Source of the DNA: Schleiferilactobacillus harbinensis DSM 16991 | GTDB lineage: Bacteria > Bacillota > Bacilli > Lactobacillales > Lactobacillaceae | Direction: 5' to 3' | Length of the DNA: 64,000 bases | Assembly: GCF_000425885.1 (NCBI RefSeq) | Contig: NZ_KE384471.1 | Span: 40,343 to 104,342, forward strand | Part shown: positions 31,631 through 39,707 of the stretch, piece after piece | Position numbering within the stretch: the stretch's first letter is position 1 | Layout of the letters: every line of letters begins with the position of its first letter | The notes under the pieces: model-generated | Told to the model about the DNA's origin: nothing | The model's database searches: none | Seen by the model: only the letters and a program-made list of their open reading frames with translations | Position numbers and translations under genes: made by a program

Positions 31631-33107
31631 TGGCTGCCTCCACTTGGTCATTCAGGATGTGCCGCAGATTGGTGCGGTCTAAATCGCCGAATAACGCACT
31701 GACCAACAGGACTGGCACATGATCAATGGGCTGGACATGAACAGTGGATAAGACCACGTCCGGATGCCACGTGCTCATATTGTCCTCCGTATATTGGGCG
31801 GTGGAAATCACCGCCGGCACCACCAGATCCGGGAAGTACTTGTTGACCTTGACCCGCAACAGCTCCGACGTACCCTGCCCGCTAGTACACATGATCACGA
31901 CCCGCTTGGGCCGATCCTGTTCCTCCATGCAGCGGGCGAAGTACAGAGTGACAAACCCGGCTTCGTCAGCACTGATCGGGGCCAAACGAAAATGTTTAGC
32001 CGCTGCCGTCAACGCCTGGGCAATCACTTTGAACAAGTCGCCGTATTGCTTCTTGATCTCTGTCAGCCAGACGTTCTTAACGGTGATCTCGTTGCGCAGC
32101 CGATTCAGCATCGGCTGAATATGCCGCTCCAGATCCGTCAAGGAGGCGGCATCCAAGACCAGGTGGCTCTGCTGGGCCACTTGGTCCGTAAGAAATCTGG
32201 TGAACGCTGATACCTCGGGGGCCATGGGCAAAAGCTGCGACGCTTCCCCGCCCAATTGAATGGAGAGCAGATACTGGAAGATGTTCAGTTCTTCCGTGAG
32301 AGGCAGCTGGGTCACCAGATACCGGTCAAAATCACCGATGATGACCTTGGCTAACTCATAGAGCACCGCATTATCCCGGGCGGTTTGAACATCTACCGGG
32401 GTCATTTGGTAATCGGCTTCGGCCCAGCGGCCGTTCCGCGCCCGCATGATCAGGGTATACATATGGGAGAACAAATTAATGTTGTACGGATAGGGAATAT
32501 CGCCGTCGATCGTGCGCTCAATGCGGTTGATCTCGCCCACGATGAAGGCTTGGTCAAACTTATCCAGACCGGTGGCGCCAGCACTGAATTCGGAAATACT
32601 GGTGACCGAGAATAAATTGAGCCGTTCCAGGGTGTGATTGATGGCCCGGCGAATGTTCTCTTCCTTACCGGAAACCGCCACTTGCGTGTGATCTCGGACC
32701 AGCTTCAACTCATCGGCGGCCAGCAAATTGCTGATTGCCGTGAGATCACTCTGAATTACGGAATCGCTCACATAATATGCCGCGAAAAGTTGAATTCGCT
32801 GAACATAATATGGGGCCTTGAATAACAGCGTCAGCAACACTTTATTCTGCCGCTGCAACGGGGAAAACTCGCTGTGACCGCTGGGCATCACCGGTTTCAC
32901 CGGGGCCGCCGCGTTTTCGCTCAACAGCTTGACGCCTTTGCCGCGGCTGGTCACGATCAGCGGCTCGGTATGGGCCGCATTGATTCTTTCTACCAGGCGA
33001 TAAATTGTTTTGTTCGATACTGCTAAGCTGTTGGCCAGTTCTTCAGCGGTGACATAGCCATCGGCGCGGGCCAGCAGAGTCAGCAGCTCTTTTGTCCGTT
33101 CTCTCAT
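31620..33107 (-). CDS. PRD-containing PTS-controlled transcription regulator
   Basis: A 495-residue regulator of the MtlR/ManR type. It has an N-terminal HTH (GYVTAEELANSLAVSNKTIYRLVERI, about residues 17-42), a central part with two PRD domains, and a C-terminal EIIB(Gat)-like domain with its cysteine in VVIMCTSGQGTSE (about residue 405). Phosphorylation of PRD histidines and the EIIB cysteine would report PTS activity. It is the first gene of the galactitol-type PTS operon and presumably activates it. The usual C-terminal EIIA domain is missing and appears as the next gene. Confidence 0.88.
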   Translation of the reverse strand: MRERTKELLTLLARADGYVTAEELANSLAVSNKTIYRLVERINAAHTEPLIVTSRGKGVKLLSENAAAPVKPVMPSGHSEFSPLQRQNKVLLTLLFKAPYYVQRIQLFAAYYVSDSVIQSDLTAISNLLAADELKLVRDHTQVAVSGKEENIRRAINHTLERLNLFSVTSISEFSAGATGLDKFDQAFIVGEINRIERTIDGDIPYPYNINLFSHMYTLIMRARNGRWAEADYQMTPVDVQTARDNAVLYELAKVIIGDFDRYLVTQLPLTEELNIFQYLLSIQLGGEASQLLPMAPEVSAFTRFLTDQVAQQSHLVLDAASLTDLERHIQPMLNRLRNEITVKNVWLTEIKKQYGDLFKVIAQALTAAAKHFRLAPISADEAGFVTLYFARCMEEQDRPKRVVIMCTSGQGTSELLRVKVNKYFPDLVVPAVISTAQYTEDNMSTWHPDVVLSTVHVQPIDHVPVLLVSALFGDLDRTNLRHILNDQVEAANAH

Positions 33108-33275
33108 TTACCTCACCCATCTAATATACTAACGACATTTGTCCAGAAGGCGTCCGGAGTTGTGTCCGATGCTGTGGACAGTTTTCTTAAGCGAAACACA
33201 AAAACAATGTTTTAGCAACTGGTATGTCAGTATTAAGAGCTAAATCAGCTTTTCTTATCTCACTCAGTGTTAAAC

Positions 33276-33309
33276 AAAAAGGCCGCATCAGCATATCGCT
33301 GATACTGCC
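33276..33309 (-). terminator. Terminator of the XRE gene
   Basis: GGC..ATCAGC and GCTGAT..GCC pair, with T5 on the minus strand. The rest of 33108-33323 holds the promoter region of the PRD gene, including spaced TGTCC/GGACA motifs. Confidence 0.6.
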
Positions 33310-33323
33310 CTGTATTCCAGCTG

Positions 33324-33779
33324 TCAGTTAGGTTTCCCCCGGTTGCGGGTATACTGCCGGTACCGCTCACACACCATATCACGCATGACGAGGAAAGTAT
33401 CGAGTTCAGAAAGCCCCAATTCTCTCTGAATATCATCGTACAACCCGAATACTTGGGACCGCATGATATGGGACTTCGGATCGTCGTGATAATGAGTTAA
33501 AACCGGGTATCTCCTATTCCAGGCATTGGTCCAATCAATGTCCGGCGTTGGATCCGCTGCTGCGGCGATTGTCCGCGTGCCAGTAATTTCACTGGCGAGG
33601 CTGTCATATGTAACGCCATAGAGTTCTGCCAATAATTTTCCTTTGATCATTTCCGGTAACGCCTGGTCGTTTTCCCATTTGGAAATTGTCTGCCGGGTGA
33701 CCCCCACCTTTTCGGCAACTGTCTCCTGGGAATAGCCGGCCTGTTTGCGCAACTTAAATAGCTTTTCCCCCAATGACAT
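33324..33779 (-). CDS. XRE family regulator with C-terminal domain
   Basis: A 151-residue protein: N-terminal XRE HTH (LGEKLFKLRKQAGYSQETVAEKVGVTRQTISKWEND, residues 3-37) and a C-terminal ~70-residue region of unknown type ending in MVCERYRQYTRN. No membrane helix. Its upstream region holds two nested inverted repeats (33828-33926), the likely operators, shared with the divergent gene at 34018. Target unknown; autoregulation and control of the neighbouring sugar genes are plausible. Confidence 0.8.
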   Translation of the reverse strand: MSLGEKLFKLRKQAGYSQETVAEKVGVTRQTISKWENDQALPEMIKGKLLAELYGVTYDSLASEITGTRTIAAAADPTPDIDWTNAWNRRYPVLTHYHDDPKSHIMRSQVFGLYDDIQRELGLSELDTFLVMRDMVCERYRQYTRNRGKPN

Positions 33780-33827
33780 GACGTCACCCCCTTTTTGGTT
33801 TGCGGCCCATGTCCTACATTATCCAAC

Positions 33828-33926
33828 AAGTGGGAAAATCAGGCTACCAACTCAACCGGACATTTTGTCAACTGTTGCATACATAACAGTTGTTACCTAT
33901 ATACCAGTTGCACAATTTTCCCACTT
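33828..33926. promoter_or_regulatory. Nested inverted repeats between XRE gene and EIIA-like gene
   Basis: An outer perfect repeat AAGTGGGAAAAT (33828-33839) / ATTTTCCCACTT (33915-33926), about 75 bases apart, encloses an inner repeat CAACTGTT (33869-33876) / AACAGTTG (33885-33892). The arrangement suggests two operator types, possibly with looping. Confidence 0.5.
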
Positions 33927-34017
33927 ATGCTATCTCTACTGTAGCATATCCGCATCGTTTTGCACGGATCAAGCAAGTAACGTAAGCGGTTGATTTGCCA
34001 AGGGGGGAAAAGGAAAA

Positions 34018-34446
34018 ATGATCGTTGAATTACAACCCGTCGCCACTACCCGGTACGACGCAGTGTTGAAAAAAGTCGGCAAGCGGCTCGCGGAACAACA
34101 GGTGATTGCTTCCCCAGACCTGTTTCTCGCCGGCGTCGCGGCTTGGCCCGGGAAGAACAAGACGCTGGCCAAACAAGGCATCCGAGTGCTTTGCTTTGAT
34201 CCCCCCACATCCGATGATCCCCGGGTGGTGACCGCTCCGCTGATCAATGAGCAAAGCTTCCAACGGGCAGACCAGCTGCCGCTGTGGCTGGTCATTGTCT
34301 TGATCGGGCCTAATACGCATAATCAGCCTGAATTCATTCAGCTTTTGCGTATCCTGGCCGACCCGCAAGCCTGCCGCGAACTGCATCAATTGCCGGTCAG
34401 CCTGTTATCCGGTGCCATTCGCCGCCTGCTGATCTTGGAAAACTAA
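34018..34446 (+). CDS. PTS EIIA-like protein without active histidine
   Basis: A 142-residue protein alignable with the EIIA-like protein at 31187: VGKRLAEQQVIASPDLFLAG matches VGAYLAARGIVPSASVFCET, and FIQLLRILADPQA matches FRDLLRALADPNN. At the position of the VPH motif it has LCFDPP, so the phosphorylatable histidine is gone. It cannot be a phosphocarrier and may be a decoy or regulatory domain. ATG at 34018 follows GGGGGGAAAAGG. It lies before a GH13 glucosidase and diverges from an XRE gene. Confidence 0.55.
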   Translation: MIVELQPVATTRYDAVLKKVGKRLAEQQVIASPDLFLAGVAAWPGKNKTLAKQGIRVLCFDPPTSDDPRVVTAPLINEQSFQRADQLPLWLVIVLIGPNTHNQPEFIQLLRILADPQACRELHQLPVSLLSGAIRRLLILEN

Positions 34447-34492
34447 TGTCAGCTGCCTGATACCGCTAACATTTACGGGATATTTACCCGTT

Positions 34493-34506
34493 CTGAAACG
34501 GTTTCG
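34493..34506 (+). promoter_or_regulatory. Candidate CcpA/LacI-type operator
   Basis: CTGAAACGGTTTCG contains the palindrome GAAAC-G-GTTTC, about 50 bases before the glucosidase start. It resembles catabolite-control or MalR-type sites but has an odd-length centre, so the protein bound is uncertain. Confidence 0.4.
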
Positions 34507-34553
34507 TGGTAAGGTGGAAGCATAGGCAAAAAAGGAAAGGATGTATTTTTACT

Positions 34554-36215
34554 ATGAACAAGCATTGGTGGCAAGAAGCGGTCGTATATCAAGTATACCC
34601 CCGCTCATTCCAAGACTCGAATAAGGACGGCATCGGCGATTTGGATGGCGTTCGGCAGCGGCTGGACTACATCAAGAAACTTGGGGTGGATGTGATTTGG
34701 CTCAACCCGATTTATCGTTCTCCGAACGATGACAACGGCTACGACATCAGCAACTATCAGGCAATTATGCCCGATTTCGGTACCATGGCGGATTTCGACG
34801 CGTTGTTGAAAGAGGCCCACGCTAAGGGTTTGAAGATCGTCATGGACTTAGTGGTCAACCACACATCCGACGAGCACCACTGGTTCATGGAAAGCCGCAA
34901 GAGCAAGGATAATCCGTACCGGGACTACTACATTTGGCAGGATCCGGTGGATGGTCACGCACCCAACGACTGGAAATCGTCATTCTCCGGCAGCGCCTGG
35001 CAGTTTGATGATACGACCGGCCAATATTACCTGCATCTTTTCTCAAAGAAACAGCCTGACTTGAACTGGCGCAATCCTAAGGTGCGCAACAGCGTCTTCG
35101 ATATGATGAGCTGGTGGCTGGATAAGGGCATTGACGGTTTCCGGATGGACGTCATCAACCTGATTTCGAAGACCAAAGAGTTCGCGCCTACCGCTGAGCA
35201 CCCCGTACCGCGGCAACCGGCCAACGGGCCCCACGTTCACGAATACTTAGAAGAAATGAACCAAAAGGTCTTGAGCAAGTATGACATCATGACTGTGGGC
35301 GAGACGCCCGGCGTCCACCCAGATGATGCCCTGAAGTATGCCGGCTTTAACAGCCATGAACTGGATATGGTCTTCCAATTCGAGCATATGGGAGTCGACA
35401 GCGACAAAGAACTTGGGAAGTGGCGCCCGCACCAGTGGCAGCTGACTAACCTGAAACGCATCATGAGCAAGTGGCAGACCGAACTGAATGGCAAGGCCTG
35501 GAATTCCCTCTATTGGAACAACCATGATCAGCCCCGGGTCGTTTCCCGCTTCGGCAACGACAGTCCGGAGTTTCGGGTCCGGTCGGCTAAGATGCTGGGC
35601 GCGGTCCTCCACTTCCAGCAAGGGACGCCGTATATCTATCAAGGGGAAGAAATCGGCATGACCAACGTCATGAACTTCAACTCCATCGAAGATTACAAGG
35701 ATATCGAATCCCGCAATGCCTATCGTGACTTGGTAGAGCAGCATCAGGTGCTGACTAACGATCAGATGATTGCCGCCCTGCACCATTCTTCCCGGGACAA
35801 TGCCCGGACGCCGATGCAGTGGGATGATTCAGTTAACGCTGGTTTCACCCCAGAGGGTGTGGATCCGTGGATCCAGCTGAATGCCAACTACGATACGGTC
35901 AATGTGAAGGCGGCCTTAGCTGATCCGGAATCGGTGTTCTACTTCTACCAGAAGATGAACACGCTGCGCAAGCAGTATCCAATCATCACGTATGGTGATT
36001 ACACATTGCTGGATCCGGATGACGAACAGACCTGGACGTATACTCGGGAGTTTGAAGGTCAAAAATTGACCTTGACGGCCAACTTCAGCAAGGATACGAT
36101 CACGCGTGATTACGCGGCGGCGCCGGCGAATACGAACTTGATTCTCAGCAACTATGATGATGATCAAGGCAGCACGTTGCGGCCTTATGAAGTGAAGGTT
36201 TATCTGACGAAGTAA
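34554..36215 (+). CDS. GH13 alpha-glucosidase (oligo-1,6-glucosidase type)
   Basis: A 553-residue cytoplasmic GH13_31 enzyme. It begins WWQEAVVYQVYPRSFQDSNKDGIGDL and carries DLVVNHTSD (region II), GFRMDVINLI with the nucleophile aspartate, TVGETPG with the acid/base glutamate, and WNNHDQPR. It hydrolyses short alpha-glucosides such as isomaltose, panose or dextran fragments; trehalose-6-phosphate hydrolase is less likely. ATG at 34554 has GGAAAGGA upstream at a rather long distance. A palindromic operator lies upstream. No transporter is adjacent. Confidence 0.92.
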   Translation: MNKHWWQEAVVYQVYPRSFQDSNKDGIGDLDGVRQRLDYIKKLGVDVIWLNPIYRSPNDDNGYDISNYQAIMPDFGTMADFDALLKEAHAKGLKIVMDLVVNHTSDEHHWFMESRKSKDNPYRDYYIWQDPVDGHAPNDWKSSFSGSAWQFDDTTGQYYLHLFSKKQPDLNWRNPKVRNSVFDMMSWWLDKGIDGFRMDVINLISKTKEFAPTAEHPVPRQPANGPHVHEYLEEMNQKVLSKYDIMTVGETPGVHPDDALKYAGFNSHELDMVFQFEHMGVDSDKELGKWRPHQWQLTNLKRIMSKWQTELNGKAWNSLYWNNHDQPRVVSRFGNDSPEFRVRSAKMLGAVLHFQQGTPYIYQGEEIGMTNVMNFNSIEDYKDIESRNAYRDLVEQHQVLTNDQMIAALHHSSRDNARTPMQWDDSVNAGFTPEGVDPWIQLNANYDTVNVKAALADPESVFYFYQKMNTLRKQYPIITYGDYTLLDPDDEQTWTYTREFEGQKLTLTANFSKDTITRDYAAAPANTNLILSNYDDDQGSTLRPYEVKVYLTK

Positions 36216-36231
36216 GCTGGGATAGAGTTTG

Positions 36232-36421
36232 TTCTTCGTACGCCGTGCCAAGTGCTCCGCAAGCTGCGGCGGATGGGGCTGGAACGCCATGACGGCGTTT
36301 TGAGCCTGCTGCGCAGTCTCAAAATCGCCTAACAACATCGGCGGCAAAGCCGCCGTGTTGTTTCCATGGCTGAGCCCCATCCGCCTCCGCTTGCTACGCA
36401 CTTGGCACTAGATACGCAGAA
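36232..36421. repeat. 190-bp multi-hairpin inverted-repeat element
   Basis: Between two genes, 36-base outer arms (36245-36280 and 36373-36408) match at 31 of 36 positions, with partial pairing continuing to 36232 and 36421. Inside are at least two strong hairpins: TTTTGAG..TGC/GCA..CTCAAAA and CAACA-CGGCGG/CCGCCG-TGTTG, plus GCC/GGC. The fold is a closed, branched cruciform. There is no reading frame, terminator T-run or transposase. It looks like a non-autonomous repeat (MITE-like) or a structured RNA. No second copy lies in this window. Confidence 0.7.
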
Positions 36422-36449
36422 CACCAGGATATCTACCACGAAAATATAA

Positions 36450-36488
36450 GACGCTCCGACGAGAACATTTTCCCGTCAGAGCGTTTTT
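36450..36488. terminator. Terminator between GH13 and asd
   Basis: ACGCTC-C-GACG pairs with CGTC-A-GAGCGT, followed by T5 on the plus strand. It may also serve the convergent asd operon. Confidence 0.65.
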
Positions 36489-36500
36489 ACGTTCCTGCGA

Positions 36501-37595
36501 TTAATCCTGGTCAGAAAACAAAGCGGCATCACCGGCCGCCACATGGACTAGGTTCTGTTTGACCAACTCTTCGGCGATTTGAACGGTGTTCCAGGCGGCC
36601 CCTTTGAGCAAATTATCGGACACGATCCAAAGGTTGTAGCTGCCGGGATTTTCGACGTCGGCGCGGATCCGGCCGACGAACGTATCCCGTTTGCCGGTAG
36701 CGGTCAGCGATTGGGGATATAACTGCTGGGCGGGATCATCTTGCACCACGACACCCGGGGCGGCGGTCAGCGTCGCTCGCAAGTCGGCTGGGGATGGCTG
36801 CTGTTCTGTCTCAATATAGACGGATTCCCCATGACTGATGGGTACCGGCACCCGGACACAGGTGGCGGTCACTTTGGGGTCGGGACTGTTTTTATCGCCC
36901 ACCAGAATTTTTTTGGTCTCGTGGATCATCTTCCACTCTTCGTGGGTATAACCGTCATCGTGGAAGACATCAATTTGCGGCAGCAAATTAAACGCCAAGG
37001 GATAGTGGTGCGCCGCCCCCTTCACCGGCAAAATGTTCGCCGTCATTTCTTCGCCATTCACAGCCTGCTTGGCTTCGGCATAAAGCTCATTCAGCGCACT
37101 CTGCCCGGCGCCGCTGGCTGCCTGATAAGTGGAGACAATCACTTGCTTGAGCCCATACTGTTGGCGAATTGGCGCCAAGGCAACCACCATTTGAATCGTG
37201 GAACAGTTAGGGTTGGCGATAATCCCGTGATGTTCCGCCAGCGCCGCCGCATTCACTTTGGGCACCACCAGCGGCACGTGATCGTTCATTCGCCAGTAGC
37301 TGGTGTTGTCCACGCAGACTGCACCAGCCACCACGGCTGCGGGCAATAACGCTTTAGACACAGCGCCGCCCGCAGAGGCCAGGACCAAATCGATCCCCTG
37401 GAAGGACGCCGGCGTGGCCTCTTCGACGGTAACTGGCCGCCCGTTGAAGGATAATTGTTTACCAGCGGACCGGGATGACGCCAACAGTTTCACCTGTTTC
37501 ACTGGAATCGTGGAGTGTTCTAACTGCGTGATCAAGCGGGTGCCCACAGCACCCGTTGCCCCGAGGATCGCGACCGTATATGATTTTTCTGCCAA
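36501..37595 (-). CDS. asd: Aspartate-semialdehyde dehydrogenase
   Basis: A 364-residue NADP-dependent enzyme that reduces aspartyl phosphate to aspartate semialdehyde. [13 protein letters not shown] binds the cofactor, the active cysteine is in NPNCSTIQM, and the later [13 protein letters not shown] and catalytic-histidine region ([12 protein letters not shown]) are intact. The start is a TTG at 37595 with GAGGGAAA upstream. It is the last gene of lysC-metA-hom-asd, which feeds homoserine and methionine. Confidence 0.95.
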   Translation of the reverse strand: MAEKSYTVAILGATGAVGTRLITQLEHSTIPVKQVKLLASSRSAGKQLSFNGRPVTVEEATPASFQGIDLVLASAGGAVSKALLPAAVVAGAVCVDNTSYWRMNDHVPLVVPKVNAAALAEHHGIIANPNCSTIQMVVALAPIRQQYGLKQVIVSTYQAASGAGQSALNELYAEAKQAVNGEEMTANILPVKGAAHHYPLAFNLLPQIDVFHDDGYTHEEWKMIHETKKILVGDKNSPDPKVTATCVRVPVPISHGESVYIETEQQPSPADLRATLTAAPGVVVQDDPAQQLYPQSLTATGKRDTFVGRIRADVENPGSYNLWIVSDNLLKGAAWNTVQIAEELVKQNLVHVAAGDAALFSDQD

Positions 37596-37619
37596 TTGAT
37601 TTCCCTCTGCTTTCCTGAA

Positions 37620-38645
37620 TTACGCTAAGACTGGAATACCAGTGCTGACCGGCTCCGGTGCAATGATCTGCCAGTCGGCGGCCGAGCGGGTCCGTTCATG
37701 ATACGGATCCGGCACCGTGCCCTGGCGGATCTGGGTCACGAGGTCGGCCAGATCGGCCAATACCGCGCTGGCGGTGGGCCGGGCCCCAGCCCCGGGGCCC
37801 ATGAGCATCATGTCCTGCATGTTGGTGGATGAAATCAGCACCGCATTGTTGGCGCCGTTCACGCCGCTGAGCGGATTACTGGGCTTGATCACATACGGCC
37901 CCACCGCCAACATGAGTTGACGCGGTCCGCGACGTTCGGCAATGATCAACGGTTTGACGATGGCGTCAGGGAGTTTTTGATCGATTCCCTGCCGTGGAAT
38001 CTGGGCCATGGTTGGCGTCACACCGAAGGCCAAGCGGGTCAAAATCGCCAGCTTATAGGCGGCATCCAACCCAGATACGTCATTGGTCGGATCCGCCTCG
38101 GCGAAGCCTTTGGCCTGAGCCTCTCTGAGTGCGCTGGTATACCGGGAGCCAAAGAAACTGGTCTGGGTCAAAATGAAATTACTGGTGCCGTTGGCGATCC
38201 CGACGATGCGCTGGATCTGGTCACTTGGATACGTATGGGCCAGAGTATGTAAAATCGGAATGGCACCCATCACGGCGGCTTCGTAATAAAAACCCACGTG
38301 CTGAGCCAGTGCCAACTGGGCGAGCTCTTCGCCGTGTTGGGCGATGAGATCCTTATTGGCCGAAATCACGTGCTTCCCCGTGTACAAAGCCGTTTCTAGC
38401 AACGGCAAGGTCGGGTCAACACCGCCCATCACTTCAATGATGACATCAATTGTCGAATCAGCGACCACGCTGGCCGCATCGGTGGTCAGCGGGATGTTCG
38501 AATATTGGGCTTGGCGGGCCGGGGTGATGTGCCGTACTGCCGCCCGGGTGACCTGGACCGGCCAGGCGGGATGCTGTGCGCGCAAAATATCAATGACCCC
38601 GCCGCCCACTGTGCCCAGTCCGAGCAGCCCAATCTTGATCGTCAT
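37620..38645 (-). CDS. hom: Homoserine dehydrogenase, short form
   Basis: A 341-residue NAD(P)-dependent enzyme that reduces aspartate semialdehyde to homoserine: GLLGLGTVGGGVIDIL at the N terminus, then SANKDLIAQHGEEL, and GIANGTSNFILTQ, AEADPTNDVSGLDAAYKL in the catalytic domain. It ends without the C-terminal ACT domain of the common ~430-residue enzymes, so threonine feedback inhibition is not expected. Its ATG overlaps the metA stop by four bases (ATGA). Confidence 0.94.
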   Translation of the reverse strand: MTIKIGLLGLGTVGGGVIDILRAQHPAWPVQVTRAAVRHITPARQAQYSNIPLTTDAASVVADSTIDVIIEVMGGVDPTLPLLETALYTGKHVISANKDLIAQHGEELAQLALAQHVGFYYEAAVMGAIPILHTLAHTYPSDQIQRIVGIANGTSNFILTQTSFFGSRYTSALREAQAKGFAEADPTNDVSGLDAAYKLAILTRLAFGVTPTMAQIPRQGIDQKLPDAIVKPLIIAERRGPRQLMLAVGPYVIKPSNPLSGVNGANNAVLISSTNMQDMMLMGPGAGARPTASAVLADLADLVTQIRQGTVPDPYHERTRSAADWQIIAPEPVSTGIPVLA

Positions 38646-39688
38646 ACGATCCCTTCTTTCGTTGCAATGACTTGAATGTCTGGCTGAATATGATGCAAAA
38701 TTGCCCAGGCATTAGCCAGATCGACGTGATGCGCCGGTGTGTCCAGCAGCCAGACTCGGTCTGTATGCGGCGTCAGGTTATAAATCAACGTGTCCACATT
38801 AGCCCCTTGCCACGGGGTCAAACCAGCGCGCCGGGCCGCGGCCAAACTGGTCAGCGGGATGGTTGGCAAAGCGGTGCCAGTGTCCGCCGCTGCCGGCGGC
38901 TGACTGTCCGTGATTTTCGCCAGCCAGCGGCGATAGAAAGCCACGGCATCAGCCCGCCAAGTCCAGGAGTACTGGTTATCGCCGGTAAAATAATGCTGCG
39001 GTTTCGGCGCCGCATCACCGTTTTTTGCCTGATCCCGGTAATACTCCAAAGCCAGTGTGTTGGCGCTGTATTCAAAGTGCCCGGCCACATAGGTCGATTG
39101 GGTGGTATCGTCGGTGACGATCACAGCGCCCAAGTCCAAGTTGCCAGCCACGATCTCGCCCCGCTCAATCGCTGCCAGCGGCACCAAAAAATACCGGGAT
39201 TGGGGCATTGTATACCCTTCAACCGTGAATACCCCGGTAATTTTCTCTGGAATGCCATGGCCGACAAATACGCCATCGACCGCCCCAGCGGCATAGGCGC
39301 CCCAGCAAAGAAACAGACTGCCCTGAACGTGAGTCCGGCGCCAGGTCAGAATCTCCTGGAGCTCATCCCAATAATCCACATCGGTGAACGGCTTTTGATC
39401 CAACGGGGCGCCGGTGATGATCAGGCCATCAAAGAATTGGTCTTCAATTTCTGGAAAAGTGGCATAGGCGGCATGCAGCTGATCGGCATGCCGGCGAATC
39501 TGGTGGCTGGCCGGCAGACAGAACGTGAGCGTCACCGGAAAACCCGTGGCCGCAAAAATCGAAGCAAACTGCTGCTCCGTGACCGCCCGGTTGGGCATTA
39601 AATTCAAGACCAGAATCTTTTTTGCACCAGTGGTCGGTTGCGGCACCGGATCCCGGGTCAGCCCATTCAATCGGGTCACTGTACTCAT
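38642..39688 (-). CDS. metA: Homoserine O-acyltransferase, MetA family, with C-terminal extension
   Basis: Acylates homoserine for methionine synthesis. The MetA fold is clear: ILVLNLMPNRAVTEQQF, FDGLIITGAP, the nucleophilic cysteine in LFLCWG, and VAGHFEYSANTL with the catalytic histidine and glutamate. After about residue 280, where E. coli MetA would end, come about 70 further residues (containing TLIYNLTPHTDRVWLL and AWAILHHIQPDIQVI) that I do not recognise. Acetyl versus succinyl specificity is not decided here. The neighbours hom, asd and lysC argue for homoserine rather than serine as acceptor. Confidence 0.88.
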   Translation of the reverse strand: MSTVTRLNGLTRDPVPQPTTGAKKILVLNLMPNRAVTEQQFASIFAATGFPVTLTFCLPASHQIRRHADQLHAAYATFPEIEDQFFDGLIITGAPLDQKPFTDVDYWDELQEILTWRRTHVQGSLFLCWGAYAAGAVDGVFVGHGIPEKITGVFTVEGYTMPQSRYFLVPLAAIERGEIVAGNLDLGAVIVTDDTTQSTYVAGHFEYSANTLALEYYRDQAKNGDAAPKPQHYFTGDNQYSWTWRADAVAFYRRWLAKITDSQPPAAADTGTALPTIPLTSLAAARRAGLTPWQGANVDTLIYNLTPHTDRVWLLDTPAHHVDLANAWAILHHIQPDIQVIATKEGIV

Positions 39689-39707
39689 TTTTCTTCGCCT
39701 GCCTTTC

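Noticed and set aside
36232-36421. Simple terminator for the GH13 gene
   Set aside because: The element has no T run at its 3' arm and is far larger than a terminator; a normal terminator follows at 36450-36488.
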